This document shows, piece after piece, positions 1-9,890 of a stretch of 64,000 bases of DNA; position 1 is the first letter of the stretch; each line of letters starts with the position of its first letter. The translations under genes and the position numbers were made by a program. The DNA is from Bacteroidota bacterium (GTDB lineage: Bacteria > Bacteroidota > Ignavibacteria > Ignavibacteriales > Melioribacteraceae). The notes under the pieces are model-generated. The model was not told the origin of the DNA. It saw nothing but the letters and a program-made list of their open reading frames with translations, and did not search any database. The stretch is taken from positions 62,001 to 126,000 of the forward strand of contig JAHJUE010000011.1 of assembly GCA_018829205.1 (NCBI GenBank), given 5' to 3'.

Positions 1-418
1 AAAGCATAGCCATTGGATGAGAATCTTTTGGCATTGCTTTTAAGACATCAAAAACATATTCCGGTACCATTTTACGGTCGTTGAATTCTTTTGCTACCGA
101 TTCCGCTTCTTCTTTGTTCGGAACATCGCCCGTTAACAATAAATAAAAGAAAGCTTCAACCAAGGGCATTTCTCCGCCTTCGGCCGGCGGGAGTTTTTCA
201 AGTACTTCCGGAATTGTAAATCCTCTGAAACGGATACCTTCCATCGGGTCAAGATACGAGATATCAGTTGTTAATGATTTAACACTTCTCATTCCGCCGA
301 TAACCTGACTAATTGTTACTTCGCCGACTTTAACTTCACCGAATTCTTTCAATAATCTTGTAGTACGCGGTCTGTGAGCTTCGATCTTTTCGAAAAGTTT
401 TTCTTTTAAAGATACCAT
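1..418 (-). CDS. gltA: Citrate synthase, N-terminal part (runs off the left edge)
   Basis: Condenses oxaloacetate and acetyl-CoA to citrate at the entry of the TCA cycle. The 139 visible residues match the N-terminal region of the eukaryotic/mitochondrial-type citrate synthases rather than the common bacterial GltA: a helical start, then GEVTISQVIGGMR, then LDPMEGIRFRGFTIPE, then a PPAEGGEMPLVEAFFYLLLTG-like stretch and an HPM near the edge. The ATG at 416-418 is preceded by GGAGG at good spacing, which fixes the start. The catalytic C-terminal residues lie outside the window. The call rests on my memory of the family; the subtype is fairly secure, the length is unknown. Confidence 0.88.
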   Translation of the reverse strand, partial: MVSLKEKLFEKIEAHRPRTTRLLKEFGEVKVGEVTISQVIGGMRSVKSLTTDISYLDPMEGIRFRGFTIPEVLEKLPPAEGGEMPLVEAFFYLLLTGDVPNKEEAESVAKEFNDRKMVPEYVFDVLKAMPKDSHPMAML

Positions 419-442
419 ACATCCTCCGGATAATTAACTTGT

Positions 443-1759
443 TTATCTTATATTTGAAATTACAGAATCTGCAGCAATTCTACCACTTAAAACAGCTCCC
501 TCAATAGTAGAAGGCAATCCTGTATTACTCCAGTCGCCCGCAACAAATATATTTTTATATGAAAATTTTAATTTATTTCTAAGTTTAATCAGTTCGACAG
601 TTGGAACAAAGGTGGCTCTTTTTTCCTTCAGAATTAAATATTCTTTTACAACATTTTGATAAAATATAGGGAAATATTTTTCCAATTCCGAACATATTAT
701 TTTTATCAGTTCATCATCTTTCAGATTAATTATTTCATCTGCGGCGCTTGTAACAATAGTAACATATTTCCCGTGGTTAAAGAGCCAATGAACTTTAGAA
801 TCAATTAATCCGTAGAATTTCTCCTTAAACGGATTTCCATCAAGCCACAAATGAGCCGTTAATATTGGCGAATATTCAATCTCTAATTTCTGTTTGAATT
901 CTAAGTCAGATATGTTTATAATTTTTTCGAATGAATGATACGGCACCGCGAGAATTACAAAATCGAAATCGGAGTAGCTGTCTTTTGCTGTTCTAACTTT
1001 TATAACTTTTCCATTTTCGATAACTAATTCATTTACTTTTTCGGAAGTGGTTACCTTTCCCCCGTTTCTTTCAATAAAAGATTTTGAGTTTTCGCAGTAC
1101 ATTTCGGATAGACTTACTTTCGGAAGCACAACAACACTCGATTTATTTCCCGTAAAAAATATTTCTTTAAGTATTTTTATAAACATTCCGGCAGAAGCCT
1201 TTTGAGCCGTAGTGTTCAGTGTACCTACAATTATTATATCCCAAAGAGATTTAATAATACCGTCACTTTGTTTTTCAATATTAAGCCATTGATCGACTGT
1301 AATATTATTATAGTCATCAGGATTTATAAAAATAAGTTTTACAAAAAGTTTTATAATTGATAATCTCTCTTTAAAACTTACTGCAGTATAATTTAGAATT
1401 CCCAAAAGCAGATTGACAGGATAAAACAATTTTGAAGCGTTTAGGTTATGTTCAGTACCGCTGTTTTTAATAAATTTTATTTTAAGGTTTTCCTGAAATA
1501 AAACATTATTTTCGGCACCGATTAGTCTTAAAAATTCAAGTGTATTTTTATAACAGCCCATTAGAATATGCTGACCGTTATCTACATTTTCTGATTTAAA
1601 ACCGTCTGAGTCGATTTGATTTTTATAACTGAAGGAATAAGCCCGGCCGCCCAATTTTGGAGAGGCTTCAAGTAGATGAACCTTAATACCTTTATCGGCT
1701 AAAAAGCAAGCGGCTGATAAGCCGGCAAATCCCCCGCCGACAATTAAACATTTTGTCAT
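443..1759 (-). CDS. hpnE: Hydroxysqualene dehydroxylase HpnE (FAD-dependent)
   Basis: Third enzyme of the bacterial three-step squalene route: reduces hydroxysqualene to squalene. An N-terminal dinucleotide-binding motif (GGGFAGLSAA, about residues 8-17) followed by a LLEASPKLGGRA segment is typical of FAD amine-oxidase/phytoene-desaturase-like proteins. The C-terminal FVAGDWSNTGLPSTIEGAV segment is the conserved FAD-contacting end of HpnE. The frame is open to 1786, but I choose the ATG at 1757-1759 because its first base is the last base of the hpnD stop codon (TAATG), implying translational coupling. It is the last gene of hpnC-hpnD-hpnE. Length (about 438 aa) is normal for the family. Confidence 0.9.
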   Translation of the reverse strand: MTKCLIVGGGFAGLSAACFLADKGIKVHLLEASPKLGGRAYSFSYKNQIDSDGFKSENVDNGQHILMGCYKNTLEFLRLIGAENNVLFQENLKIKFIKNSGTEHNLNASKLFYPVNLLLGILNYTAVSFKERLSIIKLFVKLIFINPDDYNNITVDQWLNIEKQSDGIIKSLWDIIIVGTLNTTAQKASAGMFIKILKEIFFTGNKSSVVVLPKVSLSEMYCENSKSFIERNGGKVTTSEKVNELVIENGKVIKVRTAKDSYSDFDFVILAVPYHSFEKIINISDLEFKQKLEIEYSPILTAHLWLDGNPFKEKFYGLIDSKVHWLFNHGKYVTIVTSAADEIINLKDDELIKIICSELEKYFPIFYQNVVKEYLILKEKRATFVPTVELIKLRNKLKFSYKNIFVAGDWSNTGLPSTIEGAVLSGRIAADSVISNIR

Positions 1760-2601
1760 TAATAAACTAGGCTGTATTTTGCCCAAACTCCGATTGATAT
1801 TCCAACTTTCTCAAATTTTGATACGGAAATCTTTTCATCAAAAACGTTATAATTCTGGACCTCAATTTTCCTTAAGAGTTTTTCATAAATATGCTGCATT
1901 GCTCTAGCGGCGAACATGGAAGGCTTATCGTCGAAATCCAAAGAATCGTTTGCTTTACGGAAATATTCTTTTGCTCTATTTGCCTCTAAACTCATGAGTG
2001 AAACAAACTTATCGTTATAAATATATTTTTTCAGATCATCTTCAGAATAATTGTGGAGCTGCAAATCTTCGGCCGGAAGATAGATTCTCCCCTGTTCGGC
2101 GTCAATTTTTACGTCACGCAATATATTTGTAAGCTGCATTGCTAGTCCTAAATTTACAGCGTAATCCTTGGTCGACTTGTTTTTATAACCAAAAATTTCT
2201 ATACACATTAATCCTACAGTGGAGGCAACACGGTAGCAGTATTGCGCAAGATCATCAAATTTTAAATAGCGGTTTTTCTGAAGGTCCATTTCCATACCAA
2301 TAATAAGCTCATAAAATGGTTCGACAGGAATATTAAATTGTTTGATTATTCCCGCAAGTTTATTCAGTAATGGATATTCCGATATACCATGAAATCCTTT
2401 TTCAAGCTCAATGCGCCACTTGCGCAGTTTTTCATACCTTAAATCGAAAGAATCATTATTTTCATCAACAATATCATCTGTTTTCCTGCAGAAAGCATAA
2501 ACGGTATTCATCGCTTCCCGTTTATCTTCGGGAAGAAGATTAAAAGCATAATAGAAACTGCTTTTACTTTCTTTCGCTATTTGTTTTGCGTTTTCAGGCA
2601 T
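1759..2601 (-). CDS. hpnD: Presqualene diphosphate synthase HpnD
   Basis: Condenses two farnesyl diphosphates to presqualene diphosphate. It is an all-helical trans-isoprenyl diphosphate synthase of the squalene/phytoene synthase family. The first Mg-binding aspartate motif DDIVDE is at residues 42-47. The second lies in NILRDVKIDAEQGRIYLP (about 159-176), the form typical of HpnD. The length of 280 aa is standard. The gene starts one base after the hpnC stop region and its stop overlaps the hpnE start by one base, so the three genes form a compact operon. A phytoene synthase (CrtB) is the alternative reading, but the adjacent HpnC and HpnE relatives argue against it. Confidence 0.9.
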   Translation of the reverse strand: MPENAKQIAKESKSSFYYAFNLLPEDKREAMNTVYAFCRKTDDIVDENNDSFDLRYEKLRKWRIELEKGFHGISEYPLLNKLAGIIKQFNIPVEPFYELIIGMEMDLQKNRYLKFDDLAQYCYRVASTVGLMCIEIFGYKNKSTKDYAVNLGLAMQLTNILRDVKIDAEQGRIYLPAEDLQLHNYSEDDLKKYIYNDKFVSLMSLEANRAKEYFRKANDSLDFDDKPSMFAARAMQHIYEKLLRKIEVQNYNVFDEKISVSKFEKVGISIGVWAKYSLVY

Positions 2602-2602
2602 A

Positions 2603-3460
2603 TTAGATTAAAAATGATTTCAGCATTAAAATTATATAATCTGTTTTTTTTAATTTAGGGCGATAATTTAAAACATTAAAATCCAGGTTCTCAATTTTTT
2701 CCAAAATTTTCTCTCCGCCCAGCACTGTCCAAGAAATTTCAAATCTTAACCGCAGAGGAAGAAACTGGATTAGCTTTTTCCCTTCGGTAAATAAAACTCG
2801 CGTTCTTTCTACCTGATATCTTAACAGCTCTTTAAAATTAACATTATTATCCTTTTGTACAAATACATTTTCGTCAACATCAAATTTTTTCATTTCATCC
2901 AGGGGTATGTAAATACGTCCTTTTTTTATATCTATACTTATATCCTGGTAAAAATTTGTAAGCTGTAAAGCCGTGCATATATTATCGGAATATTTATTCA
3001 ATTTTTCATCGCGTATTTCAAATAATTCTAAAATTAATCTTCCTACCGGATTTGCCGAATAGCGGCAATAATTCAAAACATCGTTATAAGAGGCGTATTT
3101 TTTTATATCAACATCCTGTTTAAAGGCTTTTAACAAATCATAAAAATATTTTGGGGTAAGATTTTTTTCGTCTATTGTATTTTTTAGAGCTGCCCAAAAA
3201 TCATTCTTAAAATTATTCTTTAACGATTCGGCAAAATCAATCTCAAAAGAGTTTAATTTTTTTATTCTTTCCGATGCCGTATTATTCCCTTCATCGGCAA
3301 TATCATCAGCCATTCTAGCAAATTGATAAATTACAGCAATATGTTTTCTTAAACGCTTAGGAATAAATATTGATACTACGGGAAAATTTTCATAATGATT
3401 TGCCGCGTAAATAGACGCGTTCTTGTATGCTGTTTCTATTTCATTAATATTTTTCTGCAT
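2603..3460 (-). CDS. hpnC: Hydroxysqualene synthase HpnC
   Basis: Converts presqualene diphosphate to hydroxysqualene. It belongs to the same fold family as its neighbour HpnD but is clearly divergent from it. Aspartate motif 1 is DDIADE (residues 52-57) and motif 2 sits in TNFYQDISIDIKKGRIYIP near residue 170. The NHYENFPV segment in the first 30 residues is typical of HpnC. It is the first gene of the squalene operon, with the tRNA-Leu gene about 80 bases upstream. No squalene-hopene cyclase lies in the window, so the final product (hopanoid or squalene itself) cannot be decided here. Confidence 0.9.
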   Translation of the reverse strand: MQKNINEIETAYKNASIYAANHYENFPVVSIFIPKRLRKHIAVIYQFARMADDIADEGNNTASERIKKLNSFEIDFAESLKNNFKNDFWAALKNTIDEKNLTPKYFYDLLKAFKQDVDIKKYASYNDVLNYCRYSANPVGRLILELFEIRDEKLNKYSDNICTALQLTNFYQDISIDIKKGRIYIPLDEMKKFDVDENVFVQKDNNVNFKELLRYQVERTRVLFTEGKKLIQFLPLRLRFEISWTVLGGEKILEKIENLDFNVLNYRPKLKKTDYIILMLKSFLI

Positions 3461-3540
3461 TTTGAATTAATTTATTTTCCGGAAGTAATATTTCTTTTTT
3501 GGATATGCTGAATAAAGAAATGTAAAGTTAATTGAATCTG

Positions 3541-3624
3541 TGCCCGAAGGGGGACTCGAACCCCCATGGGAGTACTCCCACTAGACCCTGAACCTAGCGC
3601 GTCTACCAATTTCGCCATCCGGGC
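3541..3624 (-). tRNA. tRNA-Leu (anticodon CAG)
   Basis: An 84-base class II tRNA reads on the minus strand. The acceptor stem GCCCGGA pairs with TTCGGGC (with G-T pairs), followed by discriminator A. The anticodon stem-loop is CTAGG / TTCAGGG / TCTAG, giving anticodon CAG. A long variable arm (GGGAG-TA-CTCCC) marks it as leucine type, and the T arm is GGGGG-TTCGAGT-CCCCC. The 3' CCA is not encoded: CAG follows the discriminator base. Confidence 0.95.
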
Positions 3625-3727
3625 AGTCATTTAAAACTTAATATCAGAAATCGAATATTTCTAATTATTATGCATGTAAAAAATAATGAAGAAATAAAAT
3701 ATTTGCTAATGAATATTTATGTTAGTT

Positions 3728-6013
3728 TTACTCAATTTCAAACGCTTCATGCGCAGAGCTGTCAATTGCCATATACTTGTCGAAAATTTTTATTGTCGTA
3801 TCTCTGTCCGAATTAAAAGCACGCGGAATGTCTTTAAGATTTATTATATCAGTTATTGATCCTGTATTGCAATCGTTGGACATTAATTTAGGATCCCCTA
3901 ACTCAAAAATTGATTCTTTACAGAACTGTACAGGCACAACGTTACCGTTTGCAGGCGGTTCAAATGTTTCAAGTGGCATATCTATTGTTTCATAAACTTC
4001 TTTCATAAATATTCCCCAAATCGGCAAAGCCGCTCTTGCGCCTTGACCGTAATTACCGCTGAATTTTATTCTATTATCATCAAAGCCAACCCATACTCCG
4101 GCAGCTAATTGAGGCGTAAATCCGACAAACCATGCGTCACCGAATTCCTGAGTAGTTCCGGTTTTACCCGCGGCCGGTCTTCTAAAATAACTTCTAACTC
4201 TTAATCCAGAACCTTCATTTATTACCGTCTCCATCATATTAGTCATCATATACGCTGTTTCTTCAGGAATCGCTTCGCTTGTATGCGGGTAAAAATTGTC
4301 AACAATTATTCCGTCCTTATTTTCAATTTTTAATATTGAAATCGGTTCATTAAATATACCATGATTAGCAATAGTAGCATATGCGGAAGTTAATTCAATA
4401 GGCGATACACCCGATGTTCCCAAAGCAATTGAAGGATAAAGATCAAGTTTACTTTTTATTCCCATTCTTTGAGCATACAACCCAACCTTGTACAACTGAA
4501 CATGATCTTCAATTATAAGTCTGGCGCTAATTAGATTTAACGAATTTTTAAGTCCTTCGCGAAGAGTTATAAAATCCCCGGTTGACTTATCAAAGTTCTG
4601 AGGTTCCCATCCGTTAAAATTAAACGGCTGATTCAGAATAGGAAATGCGGGATAAAGTCCGTTGTCCAATGCTACGGTATATATAATGGGTTTGAATGAA
4701 GAACCGGGCTGACGTGAAATTTGTGTAGCGTGATTTAAGCCGTACGCAAAATCAAGATCCCTTCCGCCAACCATTGCTTTTATTTCGCCGGATTTAACAT
4801 CGAGTACAACAAAACCTACCTCAATTGTGGTAGCGTCTCTTTTAACCGAGTCAACAAATGCTTTATCATTTTTTAATAATTCGTATATAGATTTTTTATC
4901 ATCCTTTTCAGCTGTTTTATAAATTTGACTGTTCCTAATTGCCCTATTAAGGTGATCTTTAAGTACTTCTCTGCCTATTTCATTATTCCAGGACCAGCGG
5001 CTGTCAAATTGTTTTTGAAATTCCATTAAATGTTCAGTTACAGCTTTGTTAGCGGCTTTCTGCATACGCGTATCAAGCGAAGTATAAATAGTAAGACCGT
5101 CTTCGTATAAATCAAATCCATATTTATTTTCAAGAAGCGCCATTTGCTGACGCACGTATTCAACATAATGTGGAGAAATTACGCTCCGGAATCTAGCCTG
5201 CAGTTTATCCTGCGATAATGTAATTGGTTCTACTTTAAAGGCATCATATTCTTCACGGGTAATAAAATCCATTTCGAGCATATTATACATAACCAAATTT
5301 CTTCTCTGCAAAGAACGGTCATAATTTTTAGAAGGATCATATCTTACAGATGATTTTAGTAAAGCGACAAGAACCGCGCAATCCGGAATTGTAAGATTAC
5401 TTATTTGTTTATCAAAATAGATTTTAGCCGCGCTTTCAACTCCGTATGCACCTTTACCAAAGTAGGAAGTATTAAGGTACATTTCTATAATTTCTTTTTT
5501 CGTATAGGTTTTTTCAATTTGAATTGCTGTAATCCATTCACGTATTTTTCTAACAACGGTATCGAATGCAGTTTCGTCAATAATTTTCAGATCGTATAAA
5601 TTTTTCGCAAGCTGCTGAGTTATTGTGCTTGCTCCCTCTCTTTTAAATAGGAAAACAGTTTTGAACATTGCTTTTACAAAGCGTTCAAAATCGACACCCC
5701 AATGATCGTAAAAATCTCTATCCTCAGTTGCAATTAAGGCGTTTATTAAATATCCGGGAACGCTGTCAATATTTACTTCAACGCGATTCTGTTTGAAAAA
5801 CTGTCCTATTTCTACACCGTCGGCGCTAAAAACTGTGCTGGCTAAAGTCTGTTTGGGATTTTCCAATTGCTCAAGCGAAGGTAAACCTTCAGAAACATAT
5901 TGTATAAAAAGGAATGCTGAAACAATAAAGACTAAAGAAAGAAATCCTATAACAGACCAAAAGATTTTTTTGTTCCCCGTAATTGTTTTTTTTGCTGGTT
6001 TAGTTTTAGCCAT
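3728..6013 (-). CDS. Penicillin-binding protein 1A (bifunctional transglycosylase/transpeptidase)
   Basis: Polymerises and cross-links peptidoglycan at the inner membrane. A basic cytoplasmic N-terminus and one membrane segment (FWSVIGFLSLVFIVSAFLF) precede a GT51 domain with EDRDFYDHWG (catalytic Glu near residue 97) and GASTITQQLAKNLY. The transpeptidase domain carries SSFK (nucleophile Ser, near residue 440), SLN, and KTGTT near residue 620. About 761 aa is usual for the class A family. I prefer the ATG at 6011-6013 to the upstream in-frame codon at 6037, since it starts right at the stop of the preceding LpxH-type gene, which it overlaps by 8 bases. The C-terminus carries an acidic tail of unknown role. 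Confidence 0.93.
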   Translation of the reverse strand: MAKTKPAKKTITGNKKIFWSVIGFLSLVFIVSAFLFIQYVSEGLPSLEQLENPKQTLASTVFSADGVEIGQFFKQNRVEVNIDSVPGYLINALIATEDRDFYDHWGVDFERFVKAMFKTVFLFKREGASTITQQLAKNLYDLKIIDETAFDTVVRKIREWITAIQIEKTYTKKEIIEMYLNTSYFGKGAYGVESAAKIYFDKQISNLTIPDCAVLVALLKSSVRYDPSKNYDRSLQRRNLVMYNMLEMDFITREEYDAFKVEPITLSQDKLQARFRSVISPHYVEYVRQQMALLENKYGFDLYEDGLTIYTSLDTRMQKAANKAVTEHLMEFQKQFDSRWSWNNEIGREVLKDHLNRAIRNSQIYKTAEKDDKKSIYELLKNDKAFVDSVKRDATTIEVGFVVLDVKSGEIKAMVGGRDLDFAYGLNHATQISRQPGSSFKPIIYTVALDNGLYPAFPILNQPFNFNGWEPQNFDKSTGDFITLREGLKNSLNLISARLIIEDHVQLYKVGLYAQRMGIKSKLDLYPSIALGTSGVSPIELTSAYATIANHGIFNEPISILKIENKDGIIVDNFYPHTSEAIPEETAYMMTNMMETVINEGSGLRVRSYFRRPAAGKTGTTQEFGDAWFVGFTPQLAAGVWVGFDDNRIKFSGNYGQGARAALPIWGIFMKEVYETIDMPLETFEPPANGNVVPVQFCKESIFELGDPKLMSNDCNTGSITDIINLKDIPRAFNSDRDTTIKIFDKYMAIDSSAHEAFEIE

Positions 6014-6740
6014 TCTTTTTCCAATCAATAATTTCAAATTTATGGTTTTTATATATTCCGTAACAAGGACTATCTAACCATGTCCCCAGATTTATATAAA
6101 AACCGTTATTGTAATTTTCAAAAGCCCGGACATGAGAATGACCGAACAAAACATAATCATAACCATCTTTAATTTTACAACGCGCGGCTTCGAACAGACC
6201 GTCCTCTTCGCCGTAATTTTTTTTGGATGTATAATCACGGCTTTTCCTGCTTGATGAACTCGCTATATAAATTCCCAAATCAGGATGAATCAAAGAAAAT
6301 AATCTCTGTAAAAATTTATTTCTTAAAATCTTTTTAAGAATATTATAACCTGTATCATTTTTAATTAATCCGTCGCCGTGACCTAAAAAAAACTTTTTGC
6401 CTTCAATATTTATATCAAGCTCATCTTTGTAAAGTTTAACGCCTATTTCCTTTTCAAAAAAATCGCGGTGCATAAAATCATGATTACCAATCAAATAATG
6501 AACTGAAATGCCTGAATCGGTTATACTTTTAAGAGCCGTAAAAGTTCTAAAAAATCCTTTTTGAATAACCCTTCTATATTCAAACCAGTAATCGAATAAA
6601 TCTCCAAGAATAAACAGCTGATTACCGTTTTCTTTTACATAATTAAGAAATTCAATAAAAAGTTCTTCCCTGCTGTTTTCTTTTTCATTTGAAAGCAGAC
6701 CGAAATGCAAATCGGAAACAAAAAAATAGGTATTGTTCAA
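6006..6740 (-). CDS. UDP-2,3-diacylglucosamine diphosphatase-type metallophosphoesterase (LpxH-like)
   Basis: Likely hydrolyses UDP-2,3-diacylglucosamine to lipid X in lipid A synthesis. All calcineurin-type metal motifs are in order: DLHFG (residues 9-13), GDLFDYW, GNHD, GHGD and GHSH. This spacing and the DYWFEY segment resemble the LpxH branch of Bacteroidota. The start codon reads as TTG at 6738-6740; no in-frame ATG precedes the first metal motif, and no clear ribosome-binding site is visible. The gene overlaps the PBP1A start by 8 bases, so the two probably share a transcript. A related phosphoesterase with another substrate remains possible. Confidence 0.8.
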   Translation of the reverse strand: MNNTYFFVSDLHFGLLSNEKENSREELFIEFLNYVKENGNQLFILGDLFDYWFEYRRVIQKGFFRTFTALKSITDSGISVHYLIGNHDFMHRDFFEKEIGVKLYKDELDINIEGKKFFLGHGDGLIKNDTGYNILKKILRNKFLQRLFSLIHPDLGIYIASSSSRKSRDYTSKKNYGEEDGLFEAARCKIKDGYDYVLFGHSHVRAFENYNNGFYINLGTWLDSPCYGIYKNHKFEIIDWKKNG

Positions 6741-6820
6741 GTCATATTCTGTTTTTTGTGAATTATAAATTTATAACAATTTAGTGAAAAAGTTAAATCG
6801 AAGTGAAATAAATAATCAAA

Positions 6821-8515
6821 TTATTCCTTTTCTTCCCAAATGTGCGCAAGAAGCCATCCATTGGGATCAAGTCTTATATTATCCGGCTCAATTGAAGATT
6901 CAAAAATTATTTGAGTATCCGCCGATGTAATATAGAAACTATGAAATTCATCTTTATTATATTCCTGTAATAATACGTCAATTGGGAAATTATATTTTTC
7001 ATAACCTTTTTGAGTTTGTTTTATGGACAATATTATTTGTCCTCTATTTTCATAACTCCAATTATATCTAAGAGAAATTATTCCTTTTCCATCAAATAAC
7101 CATTGATTGAAAAAATAATCAAGATTTTTTTTCGCTGTTTTTTCGCATATATCCTTAAAGTCGATTGAAGACGCATTCTTATACTTATAATTTTTGTAAT
7201 AAGTTTTTAATACTTCAAAAAACACATCGTCTCCAATTTCGCGCCTTAGCATATGCAGCGTCCAGGCTCCTTTGTTATAAACCTTTCTGCTGAATAAATC
7301 CTTTCCAGGATCATAAAGCGGACTGTCGTCAAAATCACCATAAATTTCCTGCATTGCTGACTGCAAAGCGTTTTTACCTTTAGAATGTTCCCAGTAAAGG
7401 GCTTCCGAATATTTTGCGAAGCCTTCGTTAAGCCAGATATCCTTCCAGGTTTGGAGAGTTACTGCATTCCCCCACCATTGATGAGCAAGTTCATGAATTA
7501 GTACATCTGCGAAGAACTTGTTGCCAGTGTAATATTTAAAACTAAAACCTGTAATAGTTTGATGCTCCATCGCACCGCTTGACCATAAGAATTCCGCGAC
7601 GCCGTATTTTTCTTTTAGGAACGGGTATTCGCCAAATGTTGATTCCATAAAACTTAGGTAATTTTTATGATCTTCCATATCGATTAACGCGTCTTCAAAA
7701 TCTTCAGGGAAACTATAATAAACAAGTTTTAATGTATCGCCGGTAATGCTTATATAATCCTCGTTAAAAGACAAATAATCCGCCGAATAAATACAAATTA
7801 AATAAGTTGAAATTGGATAGTAGGTTTTCCAATGATAAGTTTTTTTGTCCCCAGTTGTTATAACATCTATTAAACTACCATTTGAGACTGAAACCTTTGA
7901 TGAATCATTAGTTATATAAATATCCATTAATGCTTTATCGGTTGTTAAATCATTACAAGGAAACCAGGTAGAAGCGTAATTAGGCTCACTTAATGAATGA
8001 ACCGCCGTTCTTCCGTTTAAGTCGCCGAATATAAAAGAACCGAATCCTAGATCAACAGGTTTCCCCGAATATTTTATAGTAATCTCAAAACTTTCTTTTT
8101 CATTTTTATTTGATATGGTCAGGTCGGTACCAATATTAGTATAATCAATTTTATAACCGTTTAACTTAACACTTTCAATTGAGAAGTTATCATAGAAATT
8201 AAGATGTATCTCATCAACCGGCTTTAATAATTTTCCTGTTATAGTTACTTCCCCTTTCAATAATTCTTTTTCCGGGATCAATTCAAACACCAAATTGTAG
8301 TGTTCAACATCAATATATTTTTGATTTTCCCGGTAATAGCCGTTAAAATCAAAAGAGCTGGTAAATTTTTGAAGATTTACAACCGGAAATTTAGCGTCAA
8401 TTTCATCGGAATAAAAATATATATTTACATTGGAGGTATAAATTGAAATACCGAGAAGAGCTATTAATATTGCTAAAAATAAGCTAAGTATAATGCGTTT
8501 GTTCTTGACTTTCAT
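6821..8515 (-). CDS. M1-family metallopeptidase (aminopeptidase), membrane-anchored
   Basis: Zinc aminopeptidase of the gluzincin M1 family. The active site HELAHQWWG (near residue 340) is followed 18 residues later by NEGFAKYSE, supplying the third zinc ligand. The exopeptidase motif GAMEH is present about 30 residues before the HExxH. One hydrophobic segment at residues 8-27 looks like an uncleaved anchor or signal peptide, placing the enzyme outside the cytoplasm. At 564 aa it has the N-terminal beta-sandwich and catalytic domain but not the long C-terminal helical domain of PepN. It diverges from glgC across a 116-base shared promoter region. Confidence 0.88.
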   Translation of the reverse strand: MKVKNKRIILSLFLAILIALLGISIYTSNVNIYFYSDEIDAKFPVVNLQKFTSSFDFNGYYRENQKYIDVEHYNLVFELIPEKELLKGEVTITGKLLKPVDEIHLNFYDNFSIESVKLNGYKIDYTNIGTDLTISNKNEKESFEITIKYSGKPVDLGFGSFIFGDLNGRTAVHSLSEPNYASTWFPCNDLTTDKALMDIYITNDSSKVSVSNGSLIDVITTGDKKTYHWKTYYPISTYLICIYSADYLSFNEDYISITGDTLKLVYYSFPEDFEDALIDMEDHKNYLSFMESTFGEYPFLKEKYGVAEFLWSSGAMEHQTITGFSFKYYTGNKFFADVLIHELAHQWWGNAVTLQTWKDIWLNEGFAKYSEALYWEHSKGKNALQSAMQEIYGDFDDSPLYDPGKDLFSRKVYNKGAWTLHMLRREIGDDVFFEVLKTYYKNYKYKNASSIDFKDICEKTAKKNLDYFFNQWLFDGKGIISLRYNWSYENRGQIILSIKQTQKGYEKYNFPIDVLLQEYNKDEFHSFYITSADTQIIFESSIEPDNIRLDPNGWLLAHIWEEKE

Positions 8516-8631
8516 AGTTTCAATAATTATCTATATCAAAAGGCAAATCGAGAATAATAAATTTAATAATTTCTTTAATTGAGATACTGAATTTATATAA
8601 ATATATTCAATAAAAAAATCACAGGTACTAT

Positions 8632-9867
8632 ATGGCATTTATTGGTTCATCCTTATTAAGAGAAACTTTAACAATGATATTGGCCGGCGGACAGGGTGAA
8701 AGACTTTCTCCATTAACGGAATTACGTTCAAAACCCAGTGTTCCGTTCGGCGGCAAGTACCGGATAATTGATTTTGCCTTGTCAAATTGTTTAAACTCCG
8801 GGTTAAGAAAAATACATGTCTTAACCCAGTACAAATCAGATTCTCTGAATCAGCATATTTATGAAGCCTGGAATATTTTTAATCCCGAGCTAGGCGAATA
8901 TATTTATTCCGTTCCTCCTCAGCAGAAAATTAGTAATAACTGGTATACCGGAACCGCAAATGCAATATTTCAGAATATCAATTTAATTTCGGATCAGAAT
9001 CATAAATGGGTAATAATACTTTCAGGCGATCACATTTATAAAATGGATTATCTCAAGATGCTGCAGTACCATATTGAAAAAGACGCTGATCTTTCAATTT
9101 CAAGTTTAGATGTTCCTAAAAGTACAGCAAGCAGATTCGGCGTACTTCAAATTGACACCGATTATAAAATTTTATCATTTATTGAAAAACCGAAATCACC
9201 GCCGGAAATTCCAGATAAACCGGGCAGTTCATTTGTTAATATGGGTACATATATATTTAAAGCATCAACTTTAATCAATACATTAAAGGAGATGGAAAAG
9301 AAAAAAATTCAAAATGATGATTTCGGTAAACATGTAATTCCTTATATGCTTGAACAGGGGCGTTCAATTTATTCCTATAGATTTGAAGATGAAAACAGGA
9401 AATCAAAACCTTATTGGGTAGATGTAGGAACCATTGACAGTTATTATGCCGCTAGTATGGATTTAATTAGTGTAAGTCCAGAGTTTAATTTGTACGACTC
9501 GCATTGGCCTTTAAGAACCGGGCAGCTTCAATTTCCGCCCGCTAAAACATTATCCCATGAGGGCGAAAGAGTAGGTCGCGCGTTTAATTCATTAATCTGC
9601 GACGGTACAATAATTTCCGGCGGACTTGTTGAAAGATCAATAATAAGCCCCAACGTAAGGGTTAACAGTTATACTTATATTACAGATTCAATTATTTTTA
9701 ATAACTGCAACATAGGAAGGCATTCAAGAATAAGACGCGCAATAATTGATAAGAACGTAAATATACCCGAAGGGACAGAAATTGGTTTTGATGTTGAAAC
9801 CGATAAAAAAAGATTTACGGTATCGGAAACCGGAATTGTGGTAATACCGAAAAATTATCAATTTTAG
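8632..9867 (+). CDS. glgC: Glucose-1-phosphate adenylyltransferase (ADP-glucose synthase)
   Basis: Makes ADP-glucose from glucose-1-phosphate and ATP for glycogen synthesis. The nucleotidyltransferase signature is at residues 17-30 (LAGGQGERLSPLTE), followed by SKPSVPFGGKYRIIDF and the NCLNSG motif typical of GlgC. GDHIYKMDY (metal and substrate binding) and PYWVDVGTIDSYYAA follow. The C-terminal part is a left-handed beta-helix with repeated I-containing hexapeptides. The length of 411 aa is normal. No other glycogen gene is adjacent. A strong intrinsic terminator follows 24 bases after the stop. Confidence 0.94.
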   Translation: MAFIGSSLLRETLTMILAGGQGERLSPLTELRSKPSVPFGGKYRIIDFALSNCLNSGLRKIHVLTQYKSDSLNQHIYEAWNIFNPELGEYIYSVPPQQKISNNWYTGTANAIFQNINLISDQNHKWVIILSGDHIYKMDYLKMLQYHIEKDADLSISSLDVPKSTASRFGVLQIDTDYKILSFIEKPKSPPEIPDKPGSSFVNMGTYIFKASTLINTLKEMEKKKIQNDDFGKHVIPYMLEQGRSIYSYRFEDENRKSKPYWVDVGTIDSYYAASMDLISVSPEFNLYDSHWPLRTGQLQFPPAKTLSHEGERVGRAFNSLICDGTIISGGLVERSIISPNVRVNSYTYITDSIIFNNCNIGRHSRIRRAIIDKNVNIPEGTEIGFDVETDKKRFTVSETGIVVIPKNYQF

Positions 9868-9890
9868 TAATACTTATAAATTTTACATTA

